From Phaeobacter porticola (GTDB lineage: Bacteria; Pseudomonadota; Alphaproteobacteria; Rhodobacterales; Rhodobacteraceae): a stretch of 64,000 bases of DNA. Positions 34,594-43,441 of this stretch are shown piece after piece. The notes beneath the pieces were generated by a model that had not been told where the DNA came from, made no database searches, and saw nothing but the letters and a program-made list of their open reading frames with translations. The stretch spans positions 1,364,001 through 1,428,000 of the forward strand of contig NZ_CP016364.1 in assembly GCF_001888185.1 (NCBI RefSeq). The letters run 5' to 3'. Made by a program: the position numbers and the translations under genes. Within the stretch, counting starts at the first letter, position 1. The number at the start of each line of letters is the position of its first letter.

Positions 34594-35661
34594 ATGATTT
34601 TTATCCCGATCGAATTCATGTTTTCAGCACAGATGCTGTTTCTATTCATCCATGTCGTCAGAAATGATGACTCGGCGAATAAGAACAGACCTTTTCTGAT
34701 ACTCATTCTCTTGAGCGCGGTTCAATCGTTTCTGCTGGGCTTGCGCTGGGGCTATGACGTCGAGGCCACATCCTACATCGTACCGATCCTCGCCACGCTG
34801 GTACCGGCTTTGGTTTATGCCGGTGTTTTGAATGTGGTGGAGCGCGACCGCTGGCCGATGGCGCCGCGGCTGGCGGTGCATTACCTGCCAACGGTTCTGG
34901 TGATCGGGTTGACGTTTGTGTGGCGCGAGGCCGTCGATATCGTCGTTGTCGTCACTTTTCTGTCTTATGCTGTAGTTATTTTGCGATTGCTGTTGCCGGG
35001 TACAGACGCGCTTGGGATTACGCCGCTGGATGGTGCGGACTCCACCTACCGGGCCATCTTCTTTGCTGCATTGTCGCTGCTATCTTTTGCCCTCCTCGAC
35101 ACGATCCTGTTTCTCAGTTTTATGTGGAAACATGTTGAGTATGTTCCTTCCGTCATCCTGTTTGCGAATTTTGCGGCGCTGGTGATGCTTGGCCTTGCGG
35201 CAACCCTTGCCAGCAACAGCCGCAGCGCGCCTGAAACCCCGCAACAACCCCGCCGGATCGAAGAGGAAGAAGAGCTGAGCGGTTCTGCCACAATCGTGCG
35301 TATTGAAGAGCTGATGAACGATGACAAGGTCTACCGCGACGCCAACCTGAACCTGGAAAGACTGGCGCGCAAGGCGCTGATCCCATCTCGCCAGATCTCT
35401 CAGGCAATCAACCGGTCCGCTGGCATGAATGTGTCGCAATACGTCAATGGCTACCGCATCGCAGAGGCCTGCGACCTGTTGCAGGCAACCCGTCGTTCGG
35501 TAACGGACATCATGTTCGATGTCGGGTTCCAGACCAAATCCAACTTTAATCGGGAATTCCGGCGGGTCACAGGGATGACCCCGCAGGCATGGCGGAACAA
35601 ATACACACCTGGGTGCGACGGGGCAGAGGCCGCATCAAACCCAAGCTGTGCGCCTCAATAA
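34594..35661 (+). CDS. Membrane-anchored AraC-family transcriptional regulator
   Basis: 355 residues. Residues 1 to about 215 hold some seven hydrophobic segments (FIPIEFMFSAQMLFLFIHVV through ILFANFAALVMLGLAATLA). A Pro/Glu-rich linker follows, then a C-terminal AraC domain with two helix-turn-helix units: LNLERLARKALIPSRQISQAINR and VTDIMFDVGFQTKSNFNREF, ending in the typical GMTPQAWR. Such proteins sense a signal at the membrane. It is the nearest dedicated regulator to the biosynthetic run, which itself contains none. Confidence 0.92.
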   Translation: MIFIPIEFMFSAQMLFLFIHVVRNDDSANKNRPFLILILLSAVQSFLLGLRWGYDVEATSYIVPILATLVPALVYAGVLNVVERDRWPMAPRLAVHYLPTVLVIGLTFVWREAVDIVVVVTFLSYAVVILRLLLPGTDALGITPLDGADSTYRAIFFAALSLLSFALLDTILFLSFMWKHVEYVPSVILFANFAALVMLGLAATLASNSRSAPETPQQPRRIEEEEELSGSATIVRIEELMNDDKVYRDANLNLERLARKALIPSRQISQAINRSAGMNVSQYVNGYRIAEACDLLQATRRSVTDIMFDVGFQTKSNFNREFRRVTGMTPQAWRNKYTPGCDGAEAASNPSCAPQ

Positions 35662-35710
35662 ATATTGAGACAGGACAAGGCATAAGTGCGATTTCCAGAT
35701 ACTGCGCGAT

Positions 35711-36050
35711 AAAAAAGAGGAGAAAGTGCAGGTTTCTGTTGCCAGGTACCTGCGAACCCCGCCTTACGCGGCTAGGCGCAAGGACTTAGTTTCGGCGACA
35801 TTAACAGCTTACGCTGCTACTGCCATTGCCGGAGCACGATTGTCATTTGCAATTGTACAAGTTTCGCCGATAACGGTGGCAGACAGCCGAAACAAAGCTA
35901 ACCCCTTTAGACGTTCGTCGATCCTATTTCGACCCCATGATCCCCAAATGAAGGATGTTTGGTGGAGTCGCCGGGTACCGCCCCCGGGTCCGATCCGCTT
36001 ATTACGAGCGCGTTTATGTCCATAGTCCCCGAAGGAACATCAGTAATATA
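35711..36050 (-). ncRNA. ssrA: Transfer-messenger RNA, circularly permuted two-piece type
   Basis: On the minus strand the acceptor piece comes first and ends in CGACTCC-ACCA (CCA end at 35960), with a T-arm-like CCGGG/CCCGG hairpin just before. After about 23 bases the coding piece starts at 35936 with GGGGTCG, which pairs with CGACTCC to make the acceptor stem, followed by the conserved AGGATCGACG. The tag reading frame runs from GCA at 35850 to a TAA ending at 35809 and encodes ANDNRAPAMAVAA, a normal alphaproteobacterial tag. A hairpin at 35728-35753 and a T6 run at 35716-35711 close the gene. The outer 5' boundary is approximate. Plus-strand ORFs across it are false. Confidence 0.93.
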
Positions 36051-36137
36051 GGCGGTGCATTGGCGGAGTTAAAGGGGGAAATCACATATTCTTATGACGG
36101 TGCCAGAGTTGGTAGGCGTAGGAAAATCAAGATAAGT

Positions 36138-36887
36138 TCAGGCTTTTACAACGTTTGGGGTCTCGCGGGCGCGCCGGGCAAAAACCGCAGCGGCAAGCGC
36201 GCGCGTCTCCTCGTCCAATTCAGTCAGCCCAGCGCTGGCGGCAACCTCGTCGCAGGCCTCAATGGCATCCGCAATGGCGCCATGCAAAGCAACAATCCGG
36301 GCGCGGTCCCGCGCGGTGAAAGTGATCATATTCATCAGCGGCTGCATCGCCTCTACGGCGCCGGCCAGCTGATAGGACAAAACCGGATTGCCCGCCGCAT
36401 CCACGAGTGCCCGGTGAAAGGTCACATCAGACGCACAAAACGCCTCATCCGAAAGACCGGGCTGGCCCTGTCGGAAAATCTCTGCCCGCATGGTGGCAAG
36501 GTGATCCGCCGTGCGCCGGGTGGCCGCCAGCGGGGCGCAGGCGCGCTCCAGCGCGTAGCGGGCCTCGCAGGCGGTGTCGAAACTGACGGCATTCATGCTC
36601 AGCAGCAACGTTGATGTGGTGATCTGCTGCGCATAAGCCTCCTCAAAATTCAGCCGATTGACAAAGGCCCCGCCTGTGGCCCCGCGCTGGGTGCGGATCA
36701 GTGATTGCGCCGCCAGCCGCTTCAACGCCTCGCGCACGGTGGGTCGCGAGACCTGAAATTGCTCTGCCATCTCGGCCTCCGACGGCAAACGTTCGTCGAC
36801 AATCAATGCGCCACTCACAATCGCGTCGCGGATAGACTGGGCAATCTGGGCAGAGAGATCCGCCGCGCTTTTTGGGTCCAGCTTCAT
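36138..36887 (-). CDS. GntR/FadR-family transcriptional repressor
   Basis: 249 residues from ATG 36887, with CGGAG eight bases upstream. N-terminal winged helix with LPSEAEMAEQFQVSRPTVREALKRLAAQSLI, then an all-helical FCD ligand-binding domain (ACAPLAATRRTADHLATMRAEI, FHRALVDAAGNPVL). Divergent from acuI across a 188-base gap containing a perfect inverted repeat. GntR regulators next to acuI or dmdA are known in roseobacters, so acrylate/DMSP-responsive control is a reasonable inference. Confidence 0.92.
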   Translation of the reverse strand: MKLDPKSAADLSAQIAQSIRDAIVSGALIVDERLPSEAEMAEQFQVSRPTVREALKRLAAQSLIRTQRGATGGAFVNRLNFEEAYAQQITTSTLLLSMNAVSFDTACEARYALERACAPLAATRRTADHLATMRAEIFRQGQPGLSDEAFCASDVTFHRALVDAAGNPVLSYQLAGAVEAMQPLMNMITFTARDRARIVALHGAIADAIEACDEVAASAGLTELDEETRALAAAVFARRARETPNVVKA

Positions 36888-36918
36888 ATTGTCGCTCCGC
36901 TGACTTGGAAAAATCATT

Positions 36919-36942
36919 TGTCAGACATTTAAAAGTCTGACA
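36919..36942. promoter_or_regulatory. Probable operator of the GntR regulator
   Basis: TGTCAGAC at 36919-36926 and GTCTGACA at 36935-36942 form a perfect 8-bp inverted repeat around an AT-only centre. It lies between the divergent GntR gene (start 36887) and acuI (start 37076). Symmetric, AT-centred sites of this size fit a FadR-type dimer; binding is inferred. Confidence 0.72.
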
Positions 36943-37075
36943 TTTGAATAGCAAGAGCTGAGTCGTGCACCCAGGACAGGATCCGCTGTGTTTCGGTGGG
37001 GATTTTTCTGGTTCGGGATCGGCGGATGGGCCGACCGCGCGTGGTCAGTCAAGGGACATCAGAGGAGGAGACATC

Positions 37076-38068
37076 ATGTTCAATGCATTGCTTGTGACCA
37101 AGGATGAGGACAGCGGCAAGACTGCTGCGGCTGTGACAGAGCTGAGCCTGGATCAACTGCCTGAGGGTGAGGTGACCGTCGCCGTTGATTATTCCACCGT
37201 CAACTACAAAGACGGCCTTTGCATCGGGCCGGGCGGGGGACTGGTGCGCAAGTACCCGCATGTGCCGGGTATTGATTTCGCAGGCACGGTGGAGGCCTCC
37301 AGCGATGACCGCTACCGGCCCGGCGACAAGGTCGTGCTGACCGGCTGGCGCGTGGGAGAGGCCCATTGGGGCGGCTATGCGCAAAAGGCAAATGTGCGCG
37401 CCGATTGGCTGGTGCCGCTGCCGGAGGGGATCGACACGCGTCAGGCGATGGCAGTGGGCACCGCAGGTTTTACTGCCATGCTGTCGGTGATGGCGCTGGA
37501 GGATCACGGGCTGACGCCAGGCCACGGTCCGGTTTTGGTCACTGGTGCTGCGGGCGGTGTCGGCTCGGTTGCCACCGCCATCCTGTCGAACCTCGGCTAC
37601 GAGGTGGCAGCGGTCACCGGTCGGCCAGAGACCTCCGGCTATCTGACCAGCCTGGGTGCCACCCAGATTGTGCCGCGCGAAGAGCTGAACGAAACCGTGA
37701 AGCGCCCGCTGGAGAGTGAGAACTGGGCGGGCTGTATTGATGCCGTCGGCGGCGCAATGCTGGCGCGTGTTCTGGGCCAGATGAAATATGGCGCGTCCGT
37801 TGCTGCGGTTGGGCTGGCGGGTGGGGCAGATCTGCCTGCAACCGTGATCCCATTCCTGTTGCGCGGTGTGAACCTGCTTGGCATCGATAGCGTGATGCAG
37901 CCCTACGACAACCGCCTGCGGGCCTGGCAGCGGATCGCAACGGATCTGCCGATGGACAAGCTGGAGGCGATGGTCAAACCGGCCACGCTGTCCGATCTGC
38001 CGCAGCTGGGCGCCGATATTCTGAAGGGTCAGGTAAAGGGCCGGGTTGTTGTGGATGTAAACGCCTGA
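37076..38068 (+). CDS. acuI: NADPH-dependent acryloyl-CoA reductase (MDR family)
   Basis: Reduces acryloyl-CoA to propionyl-CoA, detoxifying acrylate made from DMSP. 330 residues from ATG 37076, preceded by AGAGGAGG; the upstream frame to 36965 is not part of it. Zinc-free medium-chain dehydrogenase/reductase with STVNYKDGLCIGPGGGLVRKYPHVPGIDFAG at the start, VTGAAGGVGSVA as NADPH-binding loop and YAQKANVRADWLVPLP. These blocks are characteristic of AcuI/YhdH. A terminator follows at 38112. Confidence 0.95.
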   Translation: MFNALLVTKDEDSGKTAAAVTELSLDQLPEGEVTVAVDYSTVNYKDGLCIGPGGGLVRKYPHVPGIDFAGTVEASSDDRYRPGDKVVLTGWRVGEAHWGGYAQKANVRADWLVPLPEGIDTRQAMAVGTAGFTAMLSVMALEDHGLTPGHGPVLVTGAAGGVGSVATAILSNLGYEVAAVTGRPETSGYLTSLGATQIVPREELNETVKRPLESENWAGCIDAVGGAMLARVLGQMKYGASVAAVGLAGGADLPATVIPFLLRGVNLLGIDSVMQPYDNRLRAWQRIATDLPMDKLEAMVKPATLSDLPQLGADILKGQVKGRVVVDVNA

Positions 38069-38111
38069 TCACATTGCGTGGCCGTCGCAACAGTTGGCGG
38101 CAAGCAACAAG

Positions 38112-38138
38112 AAAACGCGCAGCCAGTCTGCGCGTTTT
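38112..38138 (+). terminator. Rho-independent terminator after acuI
   Basis: AAAACGCGCAG (38112-38122) pairs with CTGCGCGTTTT (38128-38138) around CCAGT; the symmetric A/T ends would let it work in both directions. Confidence 0.82.
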
Positions 38139-38451
38139 CGCGTCTGGCCCGTGCGCCCTCCGGCGGCCCGCCAACTGGGATCCATAGAGCGCGACAATTT
38201 TGCAGTTTTCTGTTACACTTGGCATAGATCCATCGCTGCGTAGCTGCTGCTGCGCCTTGGGCTCAGCGCTGATGCAGTGCCGCGATCATTGCGGCAGGAT
38301 ACGGCGCAAGAGAGGCCAGGGCGGGATCACGGCAGGGGCTGCTCGCAGCACGCAGGTCGTTTGTTGCTATTTTTTGCAATCGGCGGGAACCTGCGCAGCC
38401 GTGGGGTTGTTGGGTCTGTGGACGTTCATAAAAACCAAAGCAGGGACGCGC
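38139..38451. other. Leader region of the BCCT gene
   Basis: About 310 bases. The transporter frame stays open back to 38200, but those 84 codons are Cys- and Arg-rich and unlike the family, so I regard this as untranslated leader with the promoter. No RNA element recognised. Confidence 0.5.
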
Positions 38452-40089
38452 ATGACAGACGAAACGGCCAATCAGGGCATACCCGCCCCCGACGGTGAGG
38501 CCGCCGTCATCGACACCGAATATGAAATTGGACAGGACAATTTAGAGGGATCGGTGGGGCCGATTGGGTTTGACATCCACAATCCCGTTTTCATGGTTTC
38601 CGGCATCAGCATCATGCTGTTTGTCTTCTACGCGCTGGTCCTTCCCGAACAGGCCGCCGCTTTCTTTGGCTGGCTGCGTCCGGCGGTGACCAGCTCGTTT
38701 GACTGGTTTTTCCTCAGCGCCGGCAACTTCTTCGTCCTGTTCTGTTTTTTCCTGATCGTTTCGCCCTGGGGCAAGGTGCGTCTGGGCGGTGCGGATGCGG
38801 CACCAGATTATACCTATACTGGCTGGTTTGCGATGCTGTTCGCGGCGGGCATGGGCATCGGTCTGATGTTCTACGGCGTCAGCGAACCGATGAGCCATTA
38901 TTCCACCTCCTTTGGCGGGGTAAGCATGGGCGAAAATGGGGCGCGTACCGACTGGGCCCCGCTTGGCGGCGCCGCCGGGGACAGTGCGGAATCCGTGCGT
39001 CTCGGCATGGCGGCGACGATCTATCACTGGGGCCTGCACCCTTGGGCAATCTACGCCATTGTGGCGCTGTCACTGGCACTCTTCTCCTTTAACAAAGGTC
39101 TGCCGCTCACTATCCGCTCGGCCTTCTATCCGATTTTCGGCGAACGGGTCTGGGGCTGGACTGGCCATATCATCGACATTCTGGCGGTGTTTGCCACGCT
39201 CTTTGGTCTTGCGACATCGCTTGGCTTTGGCGCGACACAGGCCAATGCCGGTTTGAATGAGCTGTTTGGCGTGCCCGTTGGGGCCACAACAGAAGTTGTT
39301 CTGATCTCGGCCATCACCGCCGTGGCGCTGATCTCTGTGCTGCGCGGCCTTGATGGCGGCGTCAAAATTTTGAGCGAAATCAACATGGGATTGGCTTTCC
39401 TGCTGCTGATCTTTGTGCTGCTGGTCGGCCCGACACTGCTGATCATCACCGGGTTTTTCGACAGCCTTCTGGCCTACGTGCAATATCTCCCGGCACTTTC
39501 GATGCCCTTCGGACGCGAGGATGCCAACTACAGCCAGGGCTGGACCGCCTTTTACTGGGCGTGGTGGATCAGCTGGTCACCCTTTGTGGGCATGTTCATT
39601 GCGCGTGTCAGCCGGGGCCGTACTGTGCGCGAGTTCATCATTTGCGTCTTGCTGATCCCCAGCCTTGTCTGCGTGTTGTGGATGAGCGTCTTTGGCGGCA
39701 CCGCCATCCATCAGGTGGTGGCAGATGGCTATACTGGCGCGCAGGATGCAGCACTGGAGCTGAAACTGTTCAAGATGCTGGATCAGTTGCCCCTGGCTGC
39801 AATCACCTCCTTTGTCGGCATCCTTTTGGTGATTGTATTCTTTGTAACCTCTTCAGATTCCGGCTCGTTGGTGATTGATACAATCACCGCCGGGGGCAAG
39901 GTCGATGCCCCCATGCCGCAGCGGGTGTTCTGGTGCGTGTTCGAAGGGGCTGTTGCCATCGTTCTGCTGCTTGGCGGGGGATTGGTTGCACTACAGGCTA
40001 TGGTGATCTCCACAGGCTTGCCCTTCACGGTGGTGCTGTTGCTGATGTGCTGGGCCATTGTGCGCGGCTTGCAAACCGAAACGCGATAA
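38452..40089 (+). CDS. BCCT-family betaine/choline/DMSP transporter
   Basis: 545-residue inner-membrane symporter from ATG 38452. About twelve hydrophobic segments; family marks MGIGLMFYGVSEPMSHY, YHWGLHPWAIYAIVAL and the WTAFYWAWWISWSPFVGMFIAR region with the Trp-rich motif, followed by SRGRTVREF. BCCT carriers import quaternary-ammonium or sulfonium compounds. Position after acuI makes DMSP a plausible substrate, though glycine betaine or carnitine is equally possible from sequence. Confidence 0.93.
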   Translation: MTDETANQGIPAPDGEAAVIDTEYEIGQDNLEGSVGPIGFDIHNPVFMVSGISIMLFVFYALVLPEQAAAFFGWLRPAVTSSFDWFFLSAGNFFVLFCFFLIVSPWGKVRLGGADAAPDYTYTGWFAMLFAAGMGIGLMFYGVSEPMSHYSTSFGGVSMGENGARTDWAPLGGAAGDSAESVRLGMAATIYHWGLHPWAIYAIVALSLALFSFNKGLPLTIRSAFYPIFGERVWGWTGHIIDILAVFATLFGLATSLGFGATQANAGLNELFGVPVGATTEVVLISAITAVALISVLRGLDGGVKILSEINMGLAFLLLIFVLLVGPTLLIITGFFDSLLAYVQYLPALSMPFGREDANYSQGWTAFYWAWWISWSPFVGMFIARVSRGRTVREFIICVLLIPSLVCVLWMSVFGGTAIHQVVADGYTGAQDAALELKLFKMLDQLPLAAITSFVGILLVIVFFVTSSDSGSLVIDTITAGGKVDAPMPQRVFWCVFEGAVAIVLLLGGGLVALQAMVISTGLPFTVVLLLMCWAIVRGLQTETR

Positions 40090-40118
40090 GCGCCGCCAGT
40101 ACGATATCTGACATGATA

Positions 40119-40147
40119 AAACGCCCCGGAGACGATCCGGGGCGTTT
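40119..40147. terminator. Bidirectional terminator between BCCT and VOC genes
   Basis: AAACGCCCCGG (40119-40129) pairs with CCGGGGCGTTT (40137-40147). The two flanking genes converge on it. Confidence 0.85.
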
Positions 40148-40156
40148 CGCCTTTTA

Positions 40157-40537
40157 TCAGGCGGTCGCCTCATAAAATCCGACCGAATTTCCATCAGGAT
40201 CCTTTGCGTAGAAAAACCGTCCACCCGGCAGTGGGACAGGTTCCGAAATCACCTCGCCACCGGCCGATGTCACCCGCGTCATGACGTCGGCCAGCGTGCC
40301 CTCGGCGGCCAGATGCAGGGTAGGGCCGACGCCATCCGGGGCGGGCGTGCCGGGATAGATGCTGAGGGCCACACCATTGGCGCGATCCTTGAGGCGAAAT
40401 AGCAACATCGGGTTTGGCCCGTCGGTGACCAGCTCCAGCTTGGCACCCGTTGCGGTTTCATAAAACGCGCATGCCCGATCCATATCGGTCACCGGCAGCT
40501 CTCCCCAGACCAGAAAATCCTTGGGTTCATAAGCCAT
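40157..40537 (-). CDS. VOC/glyoxalase-fold protein
   Basis: 126 residues from ATG 40537, with AGAGGAG upstream. Two beta-alpha-beta-beta-beta repeats: WGELPVTDMDRACAFYETATGAKLEL and GGRFFYAKDPDGNSVGFYEA. The DPDGN-x-x-GFYE ending is typical of this family. It is probably a small metal-dependent enzyme or binding protein; the substrate cannot be inferred. Confidence 0.9.
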   Translation of the reverse strand: MAYEPKDFLVWGELPVTDMDRACAFYETATGAKLELVTDGPNPMLLFRLKDRANGVALSIYPGTPAPDGVGPTLHLAAEGTLADVMTRVTSAGGEVISEPVPLPGGRFFYAKDPDGNSVGFYEATA

Positions 40538-40677
40538 CTGTCGTCTCCTCTTGGTAAATGACACCCCCTTGCTAACGGGTCGTAATGTCAGAAACTGTCA
40601 TTAGCCAAGACCACCTCCGCGCTTGACCTTGGCCGCATGGAACGGCACTTCTTTTGAGACAGCAACAAGGAGAGACC

Positions 40678-41901
40678 ATGGCCCTCGATATCGACTATGT
40701 CCGCAGCCAGTTTCCGGCGTTTTCAGCACCGAATTTGCAGGGTCAGGCCTTTTTCGAGAACGCCGGCGGCTCTTATACCTGCCAGCCGGTGATCAATCGG
40801 CTGACGCGGTTCTACACCGAACGCAAAGTGCAGCCCTATGCGCCTTATGAGGCCTCGACCCTGGCTGGGGCCGAAATGGATGAGGCGCGGCACCGCTTGG
40901 CCAAGATCATGGGTGTTGACACTGATGAGTTGAGCTTTGGCCCCTCCACCACGCAGAACACCTATGTGCTGGCGCAGGCCTTTCGTCAGCTTCTGTCTCC
41001 GGGGGAGGCAATCATCGTCACCAATCAGGACCACGAGGCCAACAGTGGTCCGTGGCGGCGTCTGGCGGATGCAGGAATTGAGGTGCGCGAGTGGCAGATC
41101 GACCCGCAGACCGGCCATCTGGCTCCGGGCGATCTGGAAAATCTGCTGGATGAAAAGGTCCGCCTGGTCTGTTTTCCCCATTGCTCCAACGTGGTCGGGG
41201 AGCTGAACCCGGTCACCGAAATCACCGCACTGGCCCATGCGGCGGGCGCTTTTGTCTGCGTTGATGGTGTCTCTTATGCGCCGCATGGCCTGCCCAATGT
41301 TGGCGAGCTGGGGCCGGATATCTATCTGTTCTCCGCCTACAAGACATATGGGCCGCATCAGGGGCTGATGGTGATCCGCCGTGCCTTGGGGGAGCTGCTG
41401 CCCAATCAGGGGCATTTCTTCAACGGTGATACGCTTTACAAACGCTTCACCCCGGCGGGGCCGGATCATGCGCAGGTCGCGGCCTGTGCCGGTATGGCCG
41501 ACTATATTGCGACACTGGCCCATCATCACGGTGGCCCGCTGACCGAAGGGGCGGCACAGGGCGCTTTTGTCCACGATCTGATGCGCGCCCATGAGGTGGA
41601 GCTGCTGCAACCGCTGCTGGACATGGTGAAGGACCGCAATGATCTGCGCCTGATTGGCCCCTCGGATGCCAACAACCGTGCGCCCACCGTGGCACTGGCG
41701 CTGGATCGCCCCGCCGAAGGCGTCGCCGCAGAACTCGCAGAAGAGGGGATTATGGCCGGTGGCGGAGATTTTTATGCTCTGCGCGCGCTGAATGCGATGG
41801 GCGTTTCGATTGGTGATGGAGTGCTGCGGCTCAGTTTTACGCATTACACTTCGAAAAAAGAGATGACACAGTTGATGGAGGCCCTAGATCGCGTGTTGTG
41901 A
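40678..41901 (+). CDS. Class V aminotransferase / cysteine desulfurase-like PLP enzyme
   Basis: 407 residues from ATG 40678, preceded by AAGGAGAG. Fold-type I marks: FENAGGSYTC near the N-terminus, FGPSTTQNTYVLAQAF, VTNQDHEANSGPWRRL with the PLP-stacking His, VCVDGVSYAPHG with the Asp that contacts the ring nitrogen, and the PLP Lys in FSAYKTYGPHQG. It resembles the CsdA/selenocysteine-lyase-like group, but the exact substrate is open. Stand-alone between a VOC gene and photolyase. Confidence 0.9.
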   Translation: MALDIDYVRSQFPAFSAPNLQGQAFFENAGGSYTCQPVINRLTRFYTERKVQPYAPYEASTLAGAEMDEARHRLAKIMGVDTDELSFGPSTTQNTYVLAQAFRQLLSPGEAIIVTNQDHEANSGPWRRLADAGIEVREWQIDPQTGHLAPGDLENLLDEKVRLVCFPHCSNVVGELNPVTEITALAHAAGAFVCVDGVSYAPHGLPNVGELGPDIYLFSAYKTYGPHQGLMVIRRALGELLPNQGHFFNGDTLYKRFTPAGPDHAQVAACAGMADYIATLAHHHGGPLTEGAAQGAFVHDLMRAHEVELLQPLLDMVKDRNDLRLIGPSDANNRAPTVALALDRPAEGVAAELAEEGIMAGGGDFYALRALNAMGVSIGDGVLRLSFTHYTSKKEMTQLMEALDRVL

Positions 41902-41933
41902 AAACACATGTGATACAAAGGCTTTGATCTTTC

Positions 41934-43373
41934 ATGACTGACCTTACCCCGTCGAAGGCTCCGGTGATCTGGTGGCTGCGGCGCGACTTGCGCCTGGCCG
42001 ACAACCCTGCCTTGGCGGCTGCTGTGGCCAATGGCACCCCTGTAATCCCGCTCTTTGTGTTTGACACGCTGGACGAGGATCTGGGCGCGGCCCCACGGCT
42101 TCGACTGGGCCTGGGCCTTGCGCATCTGGGCAAGGTGCTTGAGCGGCTCGGCAGCCGTCTGATCCTGCGGCGTGGCCCGGCAGCTGACGTGCTGGCACAG
42201 ATGATTGCGGAAACCGGCGCGGGCGCAGTCCATTGGACCCGCGCCTACGATCCGCAGGCCATCGCCCGCGACACTGACATCAAGGACCAGCTGAAGGGGC
42301 AGGGAATTGCGGCCAAATCCTTTGGCGGCCATCTGCTGTTTGAACCCTGGACGGTCGAGACCAAGACTGGCGGTATGTACCGTGTCTATTCACCCTACTG
42401 GAAATCCGTGCGCGACCGCGATGTTGACGGGCTGATCGCCGCCCCATCACGAATCCCGGCGCCGGCGCAATGGCCAGCATCAGACGATCTGGACAGCTGG
42501 CGGCTGGCTGCCGCCATGCGCCGTGGCGCAGATGTGGTGGCGCAATACTGCCGCGTTGGCGAAGATGCCGCGCAGGCGCGGCTGGCGGAATTCCTTGACA
42601 CCCGCGTCGCCGATTACAAACAGGACCGCGACTTTCCCGCTGTGGATGCCACCTCGGGCTTGTCAGAAAACCTCGCCTGGGGAGAGATCAGCCCGCGCCG
42701 CATGTGGCATCACGGGTTGGAGGCGCGCCGGGCAGGGAAATCCGGCGCAGAACATTTCCTAAAGGAAATCGTCTGGCGCGAATTTGCCTACCACCTGATG
42801 TTCCACACACCGCATATCCTGACCCGAAACTGGCGGCCGGAGTGGGAGAGTTTCCGCTGGTCCGAACAGGAGAACGAACAGGTCGATGCCTGGCGACGTG
42901 GCCAGACGGGGTATAATTTCGTCGATGCCGCCATGCGTGAACTCTATGTGACCGGCAAAATGCACAACCGCGCCCGGATGATCGTCGCCAGCTTTCTGAC
43001 CAAACATATGCTCACCCATTGGCGCATCGGCCAGCAGTGGTTTGAGGAATGTCTGGTGGACTGGGATCCGGCCTCCAACGCCATGGGCTGGCAGTGGGTG
43101 GCCGGGTCCGGCCCCGATGCCTCGCCGTTCTTTCGGATTTTCAACCCCGATGGTCAGCTGGAGAAATTCGACCCCAAGGGCCGCTACCAATCTGCCTGGA
43201 TCGCCGAAGGTCAGGCCAATCCGCCGCAAACTGCGCTGGATTTCTACCGCGCCACCCCCCTGTCCTGGGAGCTGTCGCCTCAGGACACACGCGCTGAGCC
43301 GTTCCTTGATCTGAAGGCGGGACGCGCCCGTGCGCTGGAGGCTTACGGACAGCGGGAACTGCCCGACGACTGA
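41934..43373 (+). CDS. phrB: Deoxyribodipyrimidine photolyase (cryptochrome/photolyase family)
   Basis: Light-driven repair of cyclobutane pyrimidine dimers. 479 residues: antenna-binding N-terminal domain (VIWWLRRDLRLADNPAL) and a C-terminal FAD domain with WREFAYHLMFHTP, GQTGYNFVDAAMRELYVTGKMHNR, and DWDPASNAMGWQWVAGSGPDASP. The FAD and Trp-rich features of class I photolyases are present. It is followed by cfa, trgA, trgB and cysK in the same direction. Confidence 0.96.
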   Translation: MTDLTPSKAPVIWWLRRDLRLADNPALAAAVANGTPVIPLFVFDTLDEDLGAAPRLRLGLGLAHLGKVLERLGSRLILRRGPAADVLAQMIAETGAGAVHWTRAYDPQAIARDTDIKDQLKGQGIAAKSFGGHLLFEPWTVETKTGGMYRVYSPYWKSVRDRDVDGLIAAPSRIPAPAQWPASDDLDSWRLAAAMRRGADVVAQYCRVGEDAAQARLAEFLDTRVADYKQDRDFPAVDATSGLSENLAWGEISPRRMWHHGLEARRAGKSGAEHFLKEIVWREFAYHLMFHTPHILTRNWRPEWESFRWSEQENEQVDAWRRGQTGYNFVDAAMRELYVTGKMHNRARMIVASFLTKHMLTHWRIGQQWFEECLVDWDPASNAMGWQWVAGSGPDASPFFRIFNPDGQLEKFDPKGRYQSAWIAEGQANPPQTALDFYRATPLSWELSPQDTRAEPFLDLKAGRARALEAYGQRELPDD

Positions 43374-43441
43374 CAGATCCCTTGCCAGAAGCGCCTGATT
43401 TGGCCTAGCCTTTTGGGCGGGCACGTCTTGGGGAGGACAGA

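Noticed and set aside
35726-36614. Plus-strand ORFs of 99 and 219 codons (35726-36025 and 35955-36614)
   Set aside because: They lie over the tmRNA and antisense to the GntR gene, with no ribosome site and Arg/Gly-rich composition.
38200-38451. 84-codon N-terminal extension of the BCCT transporter
   Set aside because: Unlike the family and rich in Cys and Arg; the ATG at 38452 leads into a normal BCCT N-terminus.
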